Positions 8,672 to 17,220 of a stretch of 64,000 nt of DNA are shown here, piece by piece. A program made the translations under genes and the position numbers. The notes beneath the pieces were generated by a model. That model was not told where the DNA came from. It did no database searches and worked only from the letters and a program-made list of their open reading frames with translations. This stretch comes from Gallaecimonas mangrovi (GTDB lineage: Bacteria > Pseudomonadota > Gammaproteobacteria > Enterobacterales > Gallaecimonadaceae), in assembly GCF_003367375.1 (NCBI RefSeq), contig NZ_CP031416.1, forward strand, positions 4,002,674 to 4,066,673, given 5' to 3'. The number at the start of each line of letters is the position of its first letter. The stretch's first letter is position 1.

Positions 8672-9220
8672 ATGCTGAAATTTATGGAAGCGAAAACACT
8701 CTTTTTATTCATCGCCGCACTGCTGCTAAGCGGCTGCGCCTTAACCAAACAAGATTGCGCCAAGCTCGATTGGCATCAGCAAGGCTTGGAAGACGGCTTT
8801 AAAGGCATGGTGGCACGCAGCGGCTATTGGCAGAGCCAATGCCAGGTGCATGGTTACCCGGTAAACCAAAGTGCTTACTCCAAGGGCTGGGCCGAGGGTA
8901 ACCGTCAGTACTGCACACCGCAGCAAGGCTACCGTAATGGCACCATGGGCAATGCTTACCAAGGGGTTTGCCCTGACAAAACCCAAGACAGCTTCCTAAA
9001 GAGTTATAACCAGGGGCTAAAGGTTTTTCAGCGTAATCAATATCGCGAGTCCTTGTATAACCGCCAAAGTGCCATTCAGTCGCAAATTATCAAAATCGAC
9101 AGCCGCTTGGACCACAACAAAAAGCTGTCACCCGATGAAAAGGACCATTTGCGCTGGCAGCGTCAGCAACTGGTTTTGGAGTCGCACCATATCGATACTA
9201 TCTTGCTGCGGATGATGTAA
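8672..9220 (+). CDS. DUF2799-type lipoprotein
   Basis: A 182-residue lipoprotein with signal sequence and lipobox LLSGC near residue 22. The mature part opens with DCAKLDWHQQGLEDGFKG and contains YSKGWAEGNRQYCTPQQGYRNG, the pattern of DUF2799 envelope proteins, and ends in a charged helical segment. Function unknown. ATGs at 8672 and 8684 are both possible; neither has a clear ribosome site, which suggests coupling to the DUF2959 gene upstream. Envelope location is inferred from the lipobox. Confidence 0.72.
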   Translation: MLKFMEAKTLFLFIAALLLSGCALTKQDCAKLDWHQQGLEDGFKGMVARSGYWQSQCQVHGYPVNQSAYSKGWAEGNRQYCTPQQGYRNGTMGNAYQGVCPDKTQDSFLKSYNQGLKVFQRNQYRESLYNRQSAIQSQIIKIDSRLDHNKKLSPDEKDHLRWQRQQLVLESHHIDTILLRMM

Positions 9221-9306
9221 CGCCAAGAGCAACGCTCTGTTACCTTGGAAAATGTGCAAAAATGCGCCAAAGTTAAATTCAGCTTTTTGATTTTAAGGAC
9301 AAAGTC

Positions 9307-9687
9307 ATGCACCACCTGAAGATAGCCCTGCCGTTACTGGCAACCCTAGCCTCGCCGCTGGCCCTGGCTGAGCAAGGCCAAAATTGCGACAGCCACAAGG
9401 CTTATTTGGCAGGCCGCTTGGGTAAAAGCATTCAGATGCAATGCGCCCCACAACAACTCGCCGAAGTGAAGGCCGCTTTTGCCAAAGGCCAGCTACGCGC
9501 CGAGCAAAATCATTACCAAAACGCCCGCTTTAGCAATTTGCAGCAAACGCTGCGTTGGCAACGGTCTTACATCATGAATTCAGGGAACAAAGGCCAGCGT
9601 AATGACAAGGTTGATAAAGCGCTAGGGTGGCAGATAACAGCCATGCACGATGGCACTCTTGCCATTAAGGCCGCTAAACCGCAGTAA
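9307..9687 (+). CDS. Small secreted protein of unknown function
   Basis: About 126 residues. A cleavable signal peptide is predicted at 1-21 (ending ALA). The mature sequence carries two cysteines (NCDSHKAYLAGRLG and QMQCAPQQ) and the order Cys - KAYLAGRLG - QC - FAKGQLRAEQNHYQNAR, loosely echoing the DUF2799 lipoprotein just upstream. It may be a diverged relative without a lipobox. TTTTAAGGAC precedes the ATG. A bidirectional terminator follows directly. I recognise no named family. Confidence 0.6.
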   Translation: MHHLKIALPLLATLASPLALAEQGQNCDSHKAYLAGRLGKSIQMQCAPQQLAEVKAAFAKGQLRAEQNHYQNARFSNLQQTLRWQRSYIMNSGNKGQRNDKVDKALGWQITAMHDGTLAIKAAKPQ

Positions 9688-9688
9688 A

Positions 9689-9715
9689 AAAAGGCGCCCG
9701 AGGGCGCCTTTTTTA
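9689..9715. terminator. Bidirectional terminator
   Basis: AAGGCGCCC (9691-9699) pairs with GGGCGCCTT (9702-9710), with an A-run before and a T-run after. It serves the small secreted protein gene and the M17 peptidase gene (minus, stop at 9713). Confidence 0.9.
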
Positions 9716-11104
9716 TTTCAGCAGTTCGCCGCCAAGTAAGGCTTCCAAGGTAAAGCGAACACCAAAACCGGTGACCTCACTGGCTACCGGCCCTAAGCCA
9801 CCTTTGTTTTCCGCAGCACTTAAATCGACATGTATCCAATGAGTACCTTGCTCCACAAAACGCGATAAAAACCGCGCCGCATCGATGTGGTCACAGCTAG
9901 AGCCGGGGTGGCATTGCTTTACGTCGGCCACGTCAGACTCGATATTACTGTCGTAATCTTCATCCAGCGGGAAGGGCCAAACCCGCTCGCCACTTTGCCG
10001 GCCGGCGGCAATAAGCGCCTCGCGCCAGTCATCACGACTGGTAAAAACGCCACTTTGCGCAGTACCAATTGCACGGATACAAGCGCCGGTCAGGGTGGCG
10101 TAATCAAACAGCACCGCCGGTTGCTCACGGGAGGCCAACGTCAGAGTATCGGCCAGTACCATACGGCCTTCGGCGTCGGTATCCACCACTTCGATGGTGG
10201 TGCCATTAAGGGCGCGCACCAGATCGTTAGGCTTATAGGCTTTGGGGCCGATATGGTTTTCGGCCAGCGCCAGCCAGCAATCCACTTCCAAGTCTGTTTG
10301 CAACTCGGTCAGTGCCAGCAGGTTACCCAGTGCCACAGCACTGCCACCCATATCGCCGTGCATACCGAACATATGGCTGGTTTTCAGGTTATAGCCACCG
10401 GTGTCAAAACACAGGCCCTTACCCACAAAAGCCACTTTGGCACGGGGGTTTGCTGGCCGGTAACGCAGCCGCACTATGGCGGCTTCGTCGTTATCAGAGC
10501 CCTTGCTAACCGCCAAAAAGGCACCGGCGCCCAGGCCATCAAGCTGGGTTTGGTCAAACAGCTCAAGTTGCCAGTTATGGTCCCGCGCCAGCGCTTCCAA
10601 GATGACGCGGTATTTGGCCGGTGTCAGTTCAGAGGCGGGCAGCGTCGTTAGCCAACGCACCAGGCCATTGGCGCGGGCCTCGGCCAGTAACCGGGCGGTA
10701 TCAAGGTCGATATCGGTGCTGATCCGGCGAAGTGGCTTGGCGACTTCGGCCTCTTTTTTATAGCTCGGCAATGTCACTTGCTTGGCCAACAACACTTCAA
10801 CCAGGGCCTCAACCCAGGCTTTATCTGTGCCTTGAATATGCACGCTGGCCGGTTCAAAGCCGTCTAGCGCCGCCAGCCACTTACGGGCTTGGGTCTGGCA
10901 GTCAAAGGTTGACTTCGCGGGGCCAGCATTAATCACTAAGGTGGGTTTATCGCCGCTGATAAACCAGCTTTTTGCTTTAGGAGACAGTACCTTAATGGCA
11001 GACAGTTGCTTAGGTGCCAGTGTCTGGTCCAGGCAGATAATGAGATCGGCGTCCTGATGACCGGTCACCAGCTCCACGGTGGGAAAGGCGTAATCTTGCA
11101 TCAT
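9713..11104 (-). CDS. M17 leucyl aminopeptidase family protein
   Basis: Cytosolic dizinc aminopeptidase, about 463 residues. The catalytic domain has KGLCFDTGGYNLK at 229-241 and DTDAEGRMVLADTL at 308-321, the two signatures that provide the metal-binding Lys, Asp and Glu and the catalytic Arg. The N-terminal third is the variable M17 domain. It is between PepB (427) and PepA (503) in length and I cannot choose between them. Start: two ATGs at 11104 and 11101 follow AAAGGA; a longer frame from 11299 would run through the divergent gene and is rejected. The promoter region is shared with the secreted-protein gene at 11172. Confidence 0.88.
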   Translation of the reverse strand: MMQDYAFPTVELVTGHQDADLIICLDQTLAPKQLSAIKVLSPKAKSWFISGDKPTLVINAGPAKSTFDCQTQARKWLAALDGFEPASVHIQGTDKAWVEALVEVLLAKQVTLPSYKKEAEVAKPLRRISTDIDLDTARLLAEARANGLVRWLTTLPASELTPAKYRVILEALARDHNWQLELFDQTQLDGLGAGAFLAVSKGSDNDEAAIVRLRYRPANPRAKVAFVGKGLCFDTGGYNLKTSHMFGMHGDMGGSAVALGNLLALTELQTDLEVDCWLALAENHIGPKAYKPNDLVRALNGTTIEVVDTDAEGRMVLADTLTLASREQPAVLFDYATLTGACIRAIGTAQSGVFTSRDDWREALIAAGRQSGERVWPFPLDEDYDSNIESDVADVKQCHPGSSCDHIDAARFLSRFVEQGTHWIHVDLSAAENKGGLGPVASEVTGFGVRFTLEALLGGELLK

Positions 11105-11171
11105 GGCTTCCTTTATTGGTGTTAAGGGCATTATAAAGATCTCTAAGGGAGAACCAATCAAAGGAATGATG

Positions 11172-11735
11172 ATGAAAACCGCGCTTATGATCTGCCCTCT
11201 GCTCTTTACCTGTGTTTGTGCCTTCGCAGGCGAGGTGGAAGATGCAATCGCTGACAGCCAAAAGGCATACCAGCAACACAAATTGTCTGAAGCGGCCAAC
11301 CAATTGGCTTACGCCACTGGCCTTATCCGCCAGCAACAGGGCGATAAACTCAAAACCCTGTTGCCAGACCCTCTCGAAGGCTGGCAGGCCGAGGCGGCAG
11401 AATCGGAGCAAAGCCAAGCCGTTATGGTCACCGGGGTAACAAGCTCGCGTTACTACCACAAAGGTGAGCAGGAGCTGACCATCAAAGTTGTTATGGACTC
11501 ACCGCTCATTCAAGCCATGGCGGGACTTTACAGCACACCGAATATGGCGGTGATGTCTGGCTTCAAAGTCAAAAAGGTCAACGGCATCACTGCGCTTTTC
11601 AAAGAAAAAGGCGAGCCGCGTTTAAGCATGATGAAAGGCAATACCTTGGTGCAGATAACGTGCAATGACTGCCAAGAAGATGAGTTGCTGGCTTATGCCA
11701 AGGCCATCGATTTGGTTGCCATCAGCCAGCTATAA
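11172..11735 (+). CDS. Secreted/periplasmic protein of unknown function
   Basis: About 187 residues with a signal peptide (residues 1-18, ending CAFAG). The mature part starts with a helical stretch rich in Gln/Ala, followed by PDPLEGWQAEAAESEQS and a beta-rich C-terminal half with a CNDC pair near residue 165. I do not recognise a named family; a role in the periplasm is only inferred from the signal. Three consecutive ATGs occur at 11166, 11169 and 11172; AAGGA ends at 11165, so the third has the best spacing and was chosen. Divergent from the M17 peptidase; single-gene unit ended by a terminator. Confidence 0.6.
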   Translation: MKTALMICPLLFTCVCAFAGEVEDAIADSQKAYQQHKLSEAANQLAYATGLIRQQQGDKLKTLLPDPLEGWQAEAAESEQSQAVMVTGVTSSRYYHKGEQELTIKVVMDSPLIQAMAGLYSTPNMAVMSGFKVKKVNGITALFKEKGEPRLSMMKGNTLVQITCNDCQEDELLAYAKAIDLVAISQL

Positions 11736-11760
11736 AAAAGGCGGCTAAGCCGCCTTTTAG
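11736..11760. terminator. Bidirectional terminator
   Basis: AAGGCGGC (11738-11745) pairs with GCCGCCTT (11749-11756), between the secreted-protein gene and the acyltransferase gene on the minus strand. Confidence 0.8.
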
Positions 11761-12686
11761 GAACGTTGCTCCGACAACGCCATCTGTAGCTCGGGTTGCT
11801 GCAGCTGGGCATCGAGTTTTTTATCTTTTAGTTGCCAGCGGTGATTAAGCCAGCCTTGGAAACGACGCTTGAATTCTACGTCGCCAAAGTAGTCGCCAAC
11901 AATATCAGTGCTGATGTCTAAGGCTTCCACATCAACCACGATGTGTTTGAGCTTGCCGGTCAAGATGTCGCGGCCTACGCGGCCTTCAGAGCCGGGGTAA
12001 GACAAGGTCACATCCAGCACCTTATCAAACTGGTCGCCCATTGCGGATAGCGCAAAAGCGATACCGGCTGCTTTTGGGGGCAACAAATGCTGGTAAGGCG
12101 AATGCCGCTGCTGCCGTTTTGCCTGGGTAAAACGGGTACCTTCAACGAAGTTAATCATGATGGAAGGGTGATGCTTGAGCTTGGCACAGGCTTTGCCCGT
12201 GGCTGCAATGTCTTTGCCCTTTTTGTGCGGGTGTTTTTTCAGGTAAGCGGTGGAATAACGGCGCATAAAAGGCATATCCATTGCCCAACAGCTCAGTCCT
12301 AAAAAGGGCACGTACAACAGCTCATATTTAAGGAAAAAACGCGGCAGTGGCAAGGAACCGCCGGCAATACCGAACAGCACAATAATATCTAGCCATGACA
12401 GATGGTTAGACATCATCATGTACCAGCTCTGTTTATTGAGCCCGGCCAGCCCCTTTACTTCCCAGTGCACCTTGCCGCCTAAACGCAAAATGCCCAGATT
12501 TAATAAGCTCCAGGCACGCACAGCCTGTTCCATTACCCGGGTCATGGCTCGCCGCCACATCGGAATAGGCACCAGCAGTTTCGGCAGTGACAGCAAAAAC
12601 ACGCTGCCCCCCCAAAAAATCAGATTCAGGGACAACAATGCAACCAACAGCGGTGCCAGGATAAACCCGGGAAGGAAACTCAGCAT
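11757..12686 (-). CDS. 1-acyl-glycerol-3-phosphate acyltransferase-like protein (YihG-type), second copy
   Basis: Inner-membrane lysophospholipid acyltransferase family, 309 residues. It has N-terminal hydrophobic segments, the acyltransferase HX4D box as NHLSWLD (His95, Asp100), a FVEGTRFT substrate-binding block near 180, and an IPF-type loop replaced by LPLPRFFLKYELLYVPFLG. It is a paralogue of the gene immediately upstream (12695-13585), with collinear motifs. The ATG at 12686 has AAGGGA 5 bases upstream. Eight bases separate it from the stop of the first copy, so both are co-translated behind speA. E. coli YihG is the closest named relative I can suggest; substrate preference is unknown. 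Confidence 0.82.
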   Translation of the reverse strand: MLSFLPGFILAPLLVALLSLNLIFWGGSVFLLSLPKLLVPIPMWRRAMTRVMEQAVRAWSLLNLGILRLGGKVHWEVKGLAGLNKQSWYMMMSNHLSWLDIIVLFGIAGGSLPLPRFFLKYELLYVPFLGLSCWAMDMPFMRRYSTAYLKKHPHKKGKDIAATGKACAKLKHHPSIMINFVEGTRFTQAKRQQRHSPYQHLLPPKAAGIAFALSAMGDQFDKVLDVTLSYPGSEGRVGRDILTGKLKHIVVDVEALDISTDIVGDYFGDVEFKRRFQGWLNHRWQLKDKKLDAQLQQPELQMALSEQRS

Positions 12687-12694
12687 GGCGTCCC

Positions 12695-13585
12695 TTAATT
12701 CGCTTTCATGCGGGCCAGTTCGGCATCTTTCTGGGCCCACAACTGATTAACCCACTCTTGGAAACGGGCTCGGTATTCGGCGTCTCCAACATAATCACCG
12801 AGCAATTTGTCGTCAATCGGTAACACCCGAATGTTAACCTTAACCTCTTTTACCCGACCACTGATGAAGTCCCAAAAGCTCGGGATCTCCTTGCCGTAGC
12901 AGATGGTGACATCCAGCAGCTTGTGTAGCTTGTCGCCCATGGCAGTCAGCACGAAACCAATACCCCCCGCCTTGGGTTTTAACAGGTGGGTAAAGGGCGA
13001 CTGTTGCTGGTCATGTTTGGCTTGGGTAAAGCGGGTGCCTTCAACAAAGTTCATTACCGCCACCGGCATGTGCCGAAACTTCTCGCAGGCCGCGCGAGTG
13101 GTCTCAATATCCTTTTGCGCCAGTGCCGGATTCTTGGCAATTTGCGCTTTGGTGTGGCGGCGCATAAAGGGGAAATCCAGCGCCCACCAGCACAGTCCCA
13201 AAAACGGCACATAGAGCAGTTGCTGCTTTAAAAAGAATTTGATGAACGGAATACGGCCATTAAATACCCGCTGCAGCACCAGGATATCCACCCAGGACTG
13301 GTGATTGGCTACCACCAAATACCAGTCTTTACGCTTAATGCCGTCCAGCCCTTCCACAACCCAGCGGGTGCGGGCAAACAAGCGGCTGTTGGCATTGTTG
13401 CAGGCTATCCACAGGGTGGCAGCTCTATCCAGCACCCAGTTGCAGCCTATGCGCACGACCTTAATCGGCAATAGCAATTTGATAACCCCTAGCCCAAAGG
13501 CCAGGGGGAACCAAAACAAGGTGTTGATGATATAACCAAGTACCGCCAGCGGGCCTTTAATAAAACCGGGCAAAAACGCGAGCAT
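12695..13585 (-). CDS. Acyltransferase of the YihG/PlsC superfamily, first copy
   Basis: About 296 residues. HX4D box NHQSWVD at 94-100, the block IPFIKFFLKQQLLYVPFLG near 112-130, and FVEGTRFTQAK at 180-190 define a complete lysophosphatidic acid acyltransferase-type catalytic domain. One or two N-terminal membrane segments precede it. Start: the ATG at 13585 overlaps the speA stop (TGATG) and has GGAGG 5 bases upstream, so translation is coupled to speA. A TTG one codon earlier is not needed. A paralogue follows directly. Coupling of an acyltransferase pair with arginine decarboxylase is unusual and functionally unexplained. Confidence 0.85.
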   Translation of the reverse strand: MLAFLPGFIKGPLAVLGYIINTLFWFPLAFGLGVIKLLLPIKVVRIGCNWVLDRAATLWIACNNANSRLFARTRWVVEGLDGIKRKDWYLVVANHQSWVDILVLQRVFNGRIPFIKFFLKQQLLYVPFLGLCWWALDFPFMRRHTKAQIAKNPALAQKDIETTRAACEKFRHMPVAVMNFVEGTRFTQAKHDQQQSPFTHLLKPKAGGIGFVLTAMGDKLHKLLDVTICYGKEIPSFWDFISGRVKEVKVNIRVLPIDDKLLGDYVGDAEYRARFQEWVNQLWAQKDAELARMKAN

Positions 13586-15465
13586 CAATCCTCCAGATAG
13601 GTATAACCGTGAATACCGGCTTCCAGCTCGGCACTGTATTGCTGGCGCTCGCTGTCGCTGAGCTTGGCGGCTGCCAGTTGACGGCGGTAGCCCTGAATGA
13701 GGCCTTTGGGGTCAAAGCTGACATAACGCAGCACGTCCGCCACGGTGTCGCCCTTTTGGGCGGCATCAAAACGGTAACCGTCTTGGGTCAGTTGCACATG
13801 CACCGAGTCGGTGTCGCCAAACAGGTTATGCAAGTCACCCAAAATTTCCTGGTAAGCACCGACCATGAAAAAGCCGATGTGATACTCGTCGCCCGGCTGA
13901 TAACCGGTCAACGGCAGGCTAGATTCAATGCCTTCAGCGTCTACGTATTCACGAATTTGCCCGTCGGAGTCGCAGGTAATGTCCTGAATAACCGCCCGCG
14001 AGGTAGGGGCTTCATCCAGGCGGCTGACCGGCATGATCGGAAACAGCTGGTCAATGCCCCACACATCCGGGGTGCTTTGGAACAAGGAGAAGTTACAAAA
14101 CAGCTTGTCGGCCAGTTTTTCGTTCAGCTCGTCCAGCACCGGGCGATGGGCGCGGCTGCGAGGGTTAAGCTGCTCACGCACCGCGCGGCACACTGCCATG
14201 TACATTTTTTCGGCCACCGCCCATTCGCCAATACGCAGCAGACCATGGGTGTACATGGCGTGGGCTTCCGACAAGAAATACACCGCGTCGTGGTAGCTTT
14301 CCAGCGGCGGCTCTTCGTTAATAAACTCAAGGGTGCGCCACAAGTCTTTCAGTACCGAAGGGGCTTCGTCGTCAGGCTCGTCAAACTGGGCCTGGCTTGG
14401 CGCCTGTTCAACGTCAATGACGTTAGTGATCATCACCGCGTGGTGGGCAGTCATGGCCCGGCCAGACTCGGTAATAATGTCCGGCTCCGGCAGGTCGCGG
14501 GCACTACAAATTTCTTTTAAGGCGTAAACCACCTTGGCCGCGTACTCATCCACGGTGTAGTTCATCGAACAGTTACCGCGCGAGCGAGAGCCTTCGTAGT
14601 CCACACCCAGGCCGCCACCCACATCCACCACGTTAAGGGGCACACCCAGCTCACGCAGTTCGGCGTAATAGCGGGCACATTCTTTTAGCGCGCCTTGGAT
14701 GTCGCGAATGTTGGCTACTTGCGAGCCAATATGAAAATGCACCAGTTTTAGGCAATCGAGCTTACCGGCTTCGCGCATCATTTCGACCGCTTCCAGCACT
14801 TGGTGAGCAGCCAGGCCAAACTTGCCTTTTTCGCCGCCGGTGTTCTGCCAGTTACCTTTACCGACCGAGTTCAAACGCACTCGCACCCCAACGAGAGGGT
14901 CGATGCCCATTTCCTTACTTTCACCCAGCAGTTTTTTCAGCTCGGACAGCTTTTCCACCACCACATAGACTTTGTGGCCAAGGCGGCGGCCAATCAGCGC
15001 AAGGCGCAAAAATTCCGAGTCTTTATAACCGTTACAAACGATGGTGATAGGCCTTGTCGCCACACCCAACACCGCCATTAGTTCCGGCTTGGAGCCCGCT
15101 TCCAGGCCAACATTGGGGCTGGCATTTAACAGGCCTTCAACCACCGATTTTTGCTGGTTAACCTTGATGGGATAAACGGCGTGATAGCGGCCAGAATAGT
15201 CAAGATTGTCCACCGCTTTGGCAAAGCCGGTGGTCAGCCTTTTAACGCGGTCGGTCAGAATGTCGTTAAAACGCACCAATACTGGCAACGACAGGCCCTG
15301 GTTTTTCAAGTCTTTAACCAAATCCGATAAGCGCACCCCGGCGCGGTCACGGTTGCGGTCGGGAAACGCGACCAGTTCACCTTGATCGTCAATATCAAAA
15401 TAACCGTCGCTCCAATGAGCGACACCGTAAAGATGGCGTGCCTTGTCCAGGGTCCAGTTTGGCAT
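13585..15465 (-). CDS. speA: Biosynthetic arginine decarboxylase
   Basis: PLP enzyme converting arginine to agmatine, the first step of the arginine route to putrescine. It has 626 residues, near the usual 630-660. The PLP-binding Lys is in YPIKVNQQK at Lys101; GSKPELM, HFHIGSQV, DVGGGLGVDYEGS and ITESGRAMTAHHA are typical fold-III decarboxylase segments, and CDSDGQI holds the C-terminal catalytic Cys. A GGAGC ribosome site lies ahead of the ATG. The gene is divergent from speE, which is compact polyamine organisation. The start matches the conserved MPNWTLDKARHLYGV opening. Confidence 0.96.
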   Translation of the reverse strand: MPNWTLDKARHLYGVAHWSDGYFDIDDQGELVAFPDRNRDRAGVRLSDLVKDLKNQGLSLPVLVRFNDILTDRVKRLTTGFAKAVDNLDYSGRYHAVYPIKVNQQKSVVEGLLNASPNVGLEAGSKPELMAVLGVATRPITIVCNGYKDSEFLRLALIGRRLGHKVYVVVEKLSELKKLLGESKEMGIDPLVGVRVRLNSVGKGNWQNTGGEKGKFGLAAHQVLEAVEMMREAGKLDCLKLVHFHIGSQVANIRDIQGALKECARYYAELRELGVPLNVVDVGGGLGVDYEGSRSRGNCSMNYTVDEYAAKVVYALKEICSARDLPEPDIITESGRAMTAHHAVMITNVIDVEQAPSQAQFDEPDDEAPSVLKDLWRTLEFINEEPPLESYHDAVYFLSEAHAMYTHGLLRIGEWAVAEKMYMAVCRAVREQLNPRSRAHRPVLDELNEKLADKLFCNFSLFQSTPDVWGIDQLFPIMPVSRLDEAPTSRAVIQDITCDSDGQIREYVDAEGIESSLPLTGYQPGDEYHIGFFMVGAYQEILGDLHNLFGDTDSVHVQLTQDGYRFDAAQKGDTVADVLRYVSFDPKGLIQGYRRQLAAAKLSDSERQQYSAELEAGIHGYTYLED

Positions 15466-15626
15466 GGTTAGCAGCTCCTATGGCCGCAAGGAATTTTAGG
15501 GGGCGTATTGTAATGATCCCCAAACCCCTGTGCAGCTAAAATGTGCGCAAAATCCATTGTGCCCACCCTAAAGCGGGGGCACAATGCGCCCTCGTTTTTC
15601 GCCCTCGTCGATGGAGACAGACAGTC

Positions 15627-16487
15627 ATGTCGCAATTGGACCCCAAACACTGGTTCACTGAGGTCAGTGACCGTGACGGCAGCGCTTTTTCTCTGCGCAT
15701 CACCCAGCATTTGGAAACCCGCCAGTCTCAGTGGCAAACCACTGAAATGTATAACACCACCGACTGGGGCAAACTGATGATTATTGACGGCTGCACCATG
15801 GTGTCCAGCCGCGATAACTTCCTTTACCACGAAATGATGAGCCACCCGGCGCTTTATACCCATCACGATCCGAAAGTGGTGGTGATCATCGGCGGCGGTG
15901 ACTGCGGTACCCTGCGCGAAGTACTTAAACACCCTGGCGTGGAAAAAGCCATTCAGATAGACATCGACGAAAACGTCACCCGCTTGTCTGAAATTTATTT
16001 TCCGGAGCTTTGTGAGTCTAACGACGACCCAAGAGCCGAGCTGAAATTTATTGACGGCATTCAGTGGATGAAAGACCGCGACGACGCCTCGGTAGACATT
16101 ATTATCGTTGACTCCACCGACCCTATCGGTCCGGCCAAAGGTCTCTTTAACTGCGCCTTTTACCAGGACTGCCTGCGCACCCTGCGCCCCGGCGGCATTC
16201 TGGTACAACAGTCGGAAAGCCCGCTGCTGCACGTGCCGCTTATTCAAGAAATGCGCAGTGAAATGAAAAGCGCCGGCTTTAACCAGTTCCAGACCCTGCC
16301 GTTCCCGCAGCCGCTGTATCCGTCTGGCTGGTGGAGCTGCACCCTGGCGCGTAAGGACGAAGCCTTTGGCGATTTTCGTCGCGATGCCGCCGACGCCCAA
16401 GCCTTTGAAACCCACTATTACAACAGTGGTGTGCACCAAGGCGCCATGGCGCTGCCGAACTTCCTGAAAAAAGCGCTGGAAGACTAA
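15627..16487 (+). CDS. speE: Polyamine aminopropyltransferase (spermidine synthase)
   Basis: Transfers an aminopropyl group from decarboxylated S-adenosylmethionine to putrescine, giving spermidine. 286 residues (E. coli 288). Motifs: TTEMYNTTDWGKLMIIDG at the entry, GGGDCGTLREVLKHP for the aminopropyl donor, DIDENVTRLSEIYFP, and DSTDPIGPAKGLF with the catalytic Asp. The start ATG at 15627 matches the usual N-terminus and has GGAG about 11 bases upstream; the longer frame from 15543 is not supported. No speD is in the window. The terminator at 16515-16540 closes the unit. Confidence 0.96.
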   Translation: MSQLDPKHWFTEVSDRDGSAFSLRITQHLETRQSQWQTTEMYNTTDWGKLMIIDGCTMVSSRDNFLYHEMMSHPALYTHHDPKVVVIIGGGDCGTLREVLKHPGVEKAIQIDIDENVTRLSEIYFPELCESNDDPRAELKFIDGIQWMKDRDDASVDIIIVDSTDPIGPAKGLFNCAFYQDCLRTLRPGGILVQQSESPLLHVPLIQEMRSEMKSAGFNQFQTLPFPQPLYPSGWWSCTLARKDEAFGDFRRDAADAQAFETHYYNSGVHQGAMALPNFLKKALED

Positions 16488-16514
16488 GCCGCCACCGGTA
16501 GGTGAATTAATCGC

Positions 16515-16540
16515 AAAAAGCGCACTTCGGTGCGCTTTTT
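16515..16540 (+). terminator. speE terminator
   Basis: A-run plus GCGCAC (to 16525), loop TTCG, then GTGCGC and five Ts (to 16540): a strong hairpin with a stable UUCG-type loop. Confidence 0.92.
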
Positions 16541-16583
16541 GATTTGGTATAGTGCCAACATTCATCCACCACCGGAGGCGCCC

Positions 16584-17219
16584 ATGATTGCCTCATTTGA
16601 TGTTGATGCCCAGCGTACCTTTACCCCACTTTGCCCAAGCGAATTGCCGGTACCGGGGGGCGACCAAATAGCCGAGGAACTCAACGAACAGGCAGCCCTT
16701 GCCCATTTTCGTATTGCCTCCAAGGACGCTCACAACCCCAATGCCAAGTGGGTGGTGGATACCCACGATGACATGCTCCAACCCTTAGATTTACCCCACG
16801 CCGACCTTACCTGGGTGCGCCACGCCGAAACCGGTACCGAAGGTTTTGAACTGCTACCGGGCCTGCCACAGCCAGACCAGTACGACTTTCTGGTCTACAA
16901 GGGCGTCGAGAACCACATGCACCCTTACGGCGCCTGTTACCACGACCTTAACGACCGCATTTCCACCGGCGTTATTGAGTGGCTGCGCTGCAAAGAAGTA
17001 CACACCGTCTTGGTGGGTGGCCTGGCCCTGGATTTTTGTGTGAAGACCACCGCCATGCAACTGGCCAATGCCGGTTTTAATGTCTACCTCAATCAGGCAG
17101 CCTGCCGGGCCATTACCCCGGAAGGTGCCAAAGCGGCTTGCCAGGAAATGGTCAAAGCCGGTATCCACCTTGTGGATAACACCCGAACCCTGGCTCAGTT
17201 CGTCAATAAGGATCTTTGA
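16584..17219 (+). CDS. pncA: Nicotinamidase-related isochorismatase-family hydrolase
   Basis: Converts nicotinamide to nicotinate for NAD salvage. 211 residues with a complete cysteine-hydrolase set: Asp8 (FDVDAQRTF), Lys106 (YKGVE) and Cys152 (ALDFCVKTTAMQLANAG), plus metal-binding Asp48/His50 (SKDAHNP) and His80 (WVRH). The segment between the metal ligands is longer and less conserved than in E. coli PncA, so it is a divergent member. The ATG at 16584 has GGAGG 6-7 bases upstream. pncB starts one base after the stop, confirming the salvage pathway. Confidence 0.88.
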   Translation: MIASFDVDAQRTFTPLCPSELPVPGGDQIAEELNEQAALAHFRIASKDAHNPNAKWVVDTHDDMLQPLDLPHADLTWVRHAETGTEGFELLPGLPQPDQYDFLVYKGVENHMHPYGACYHDLNDRISTGVIEWLRCKEVHTVLVGGLALDFCVKTTAMQLANAGFNVYLNQAACRAITPEGAKAACQEMVKAGIHLVDNTRTLAQFVNKDL

Positions 17220-17220
17220 T

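Noticed and set aside
13609-14520. Plus-strand open frame of 303 codons opposite speA
   Set aside because: Fully antisense to a conserved gene, low-complexity translation.
15468-16565. Minus-strand open frame of 365 codons opposite speE
   Set aside because: Overlaps the whole spermidine synthase gene and has no family features.
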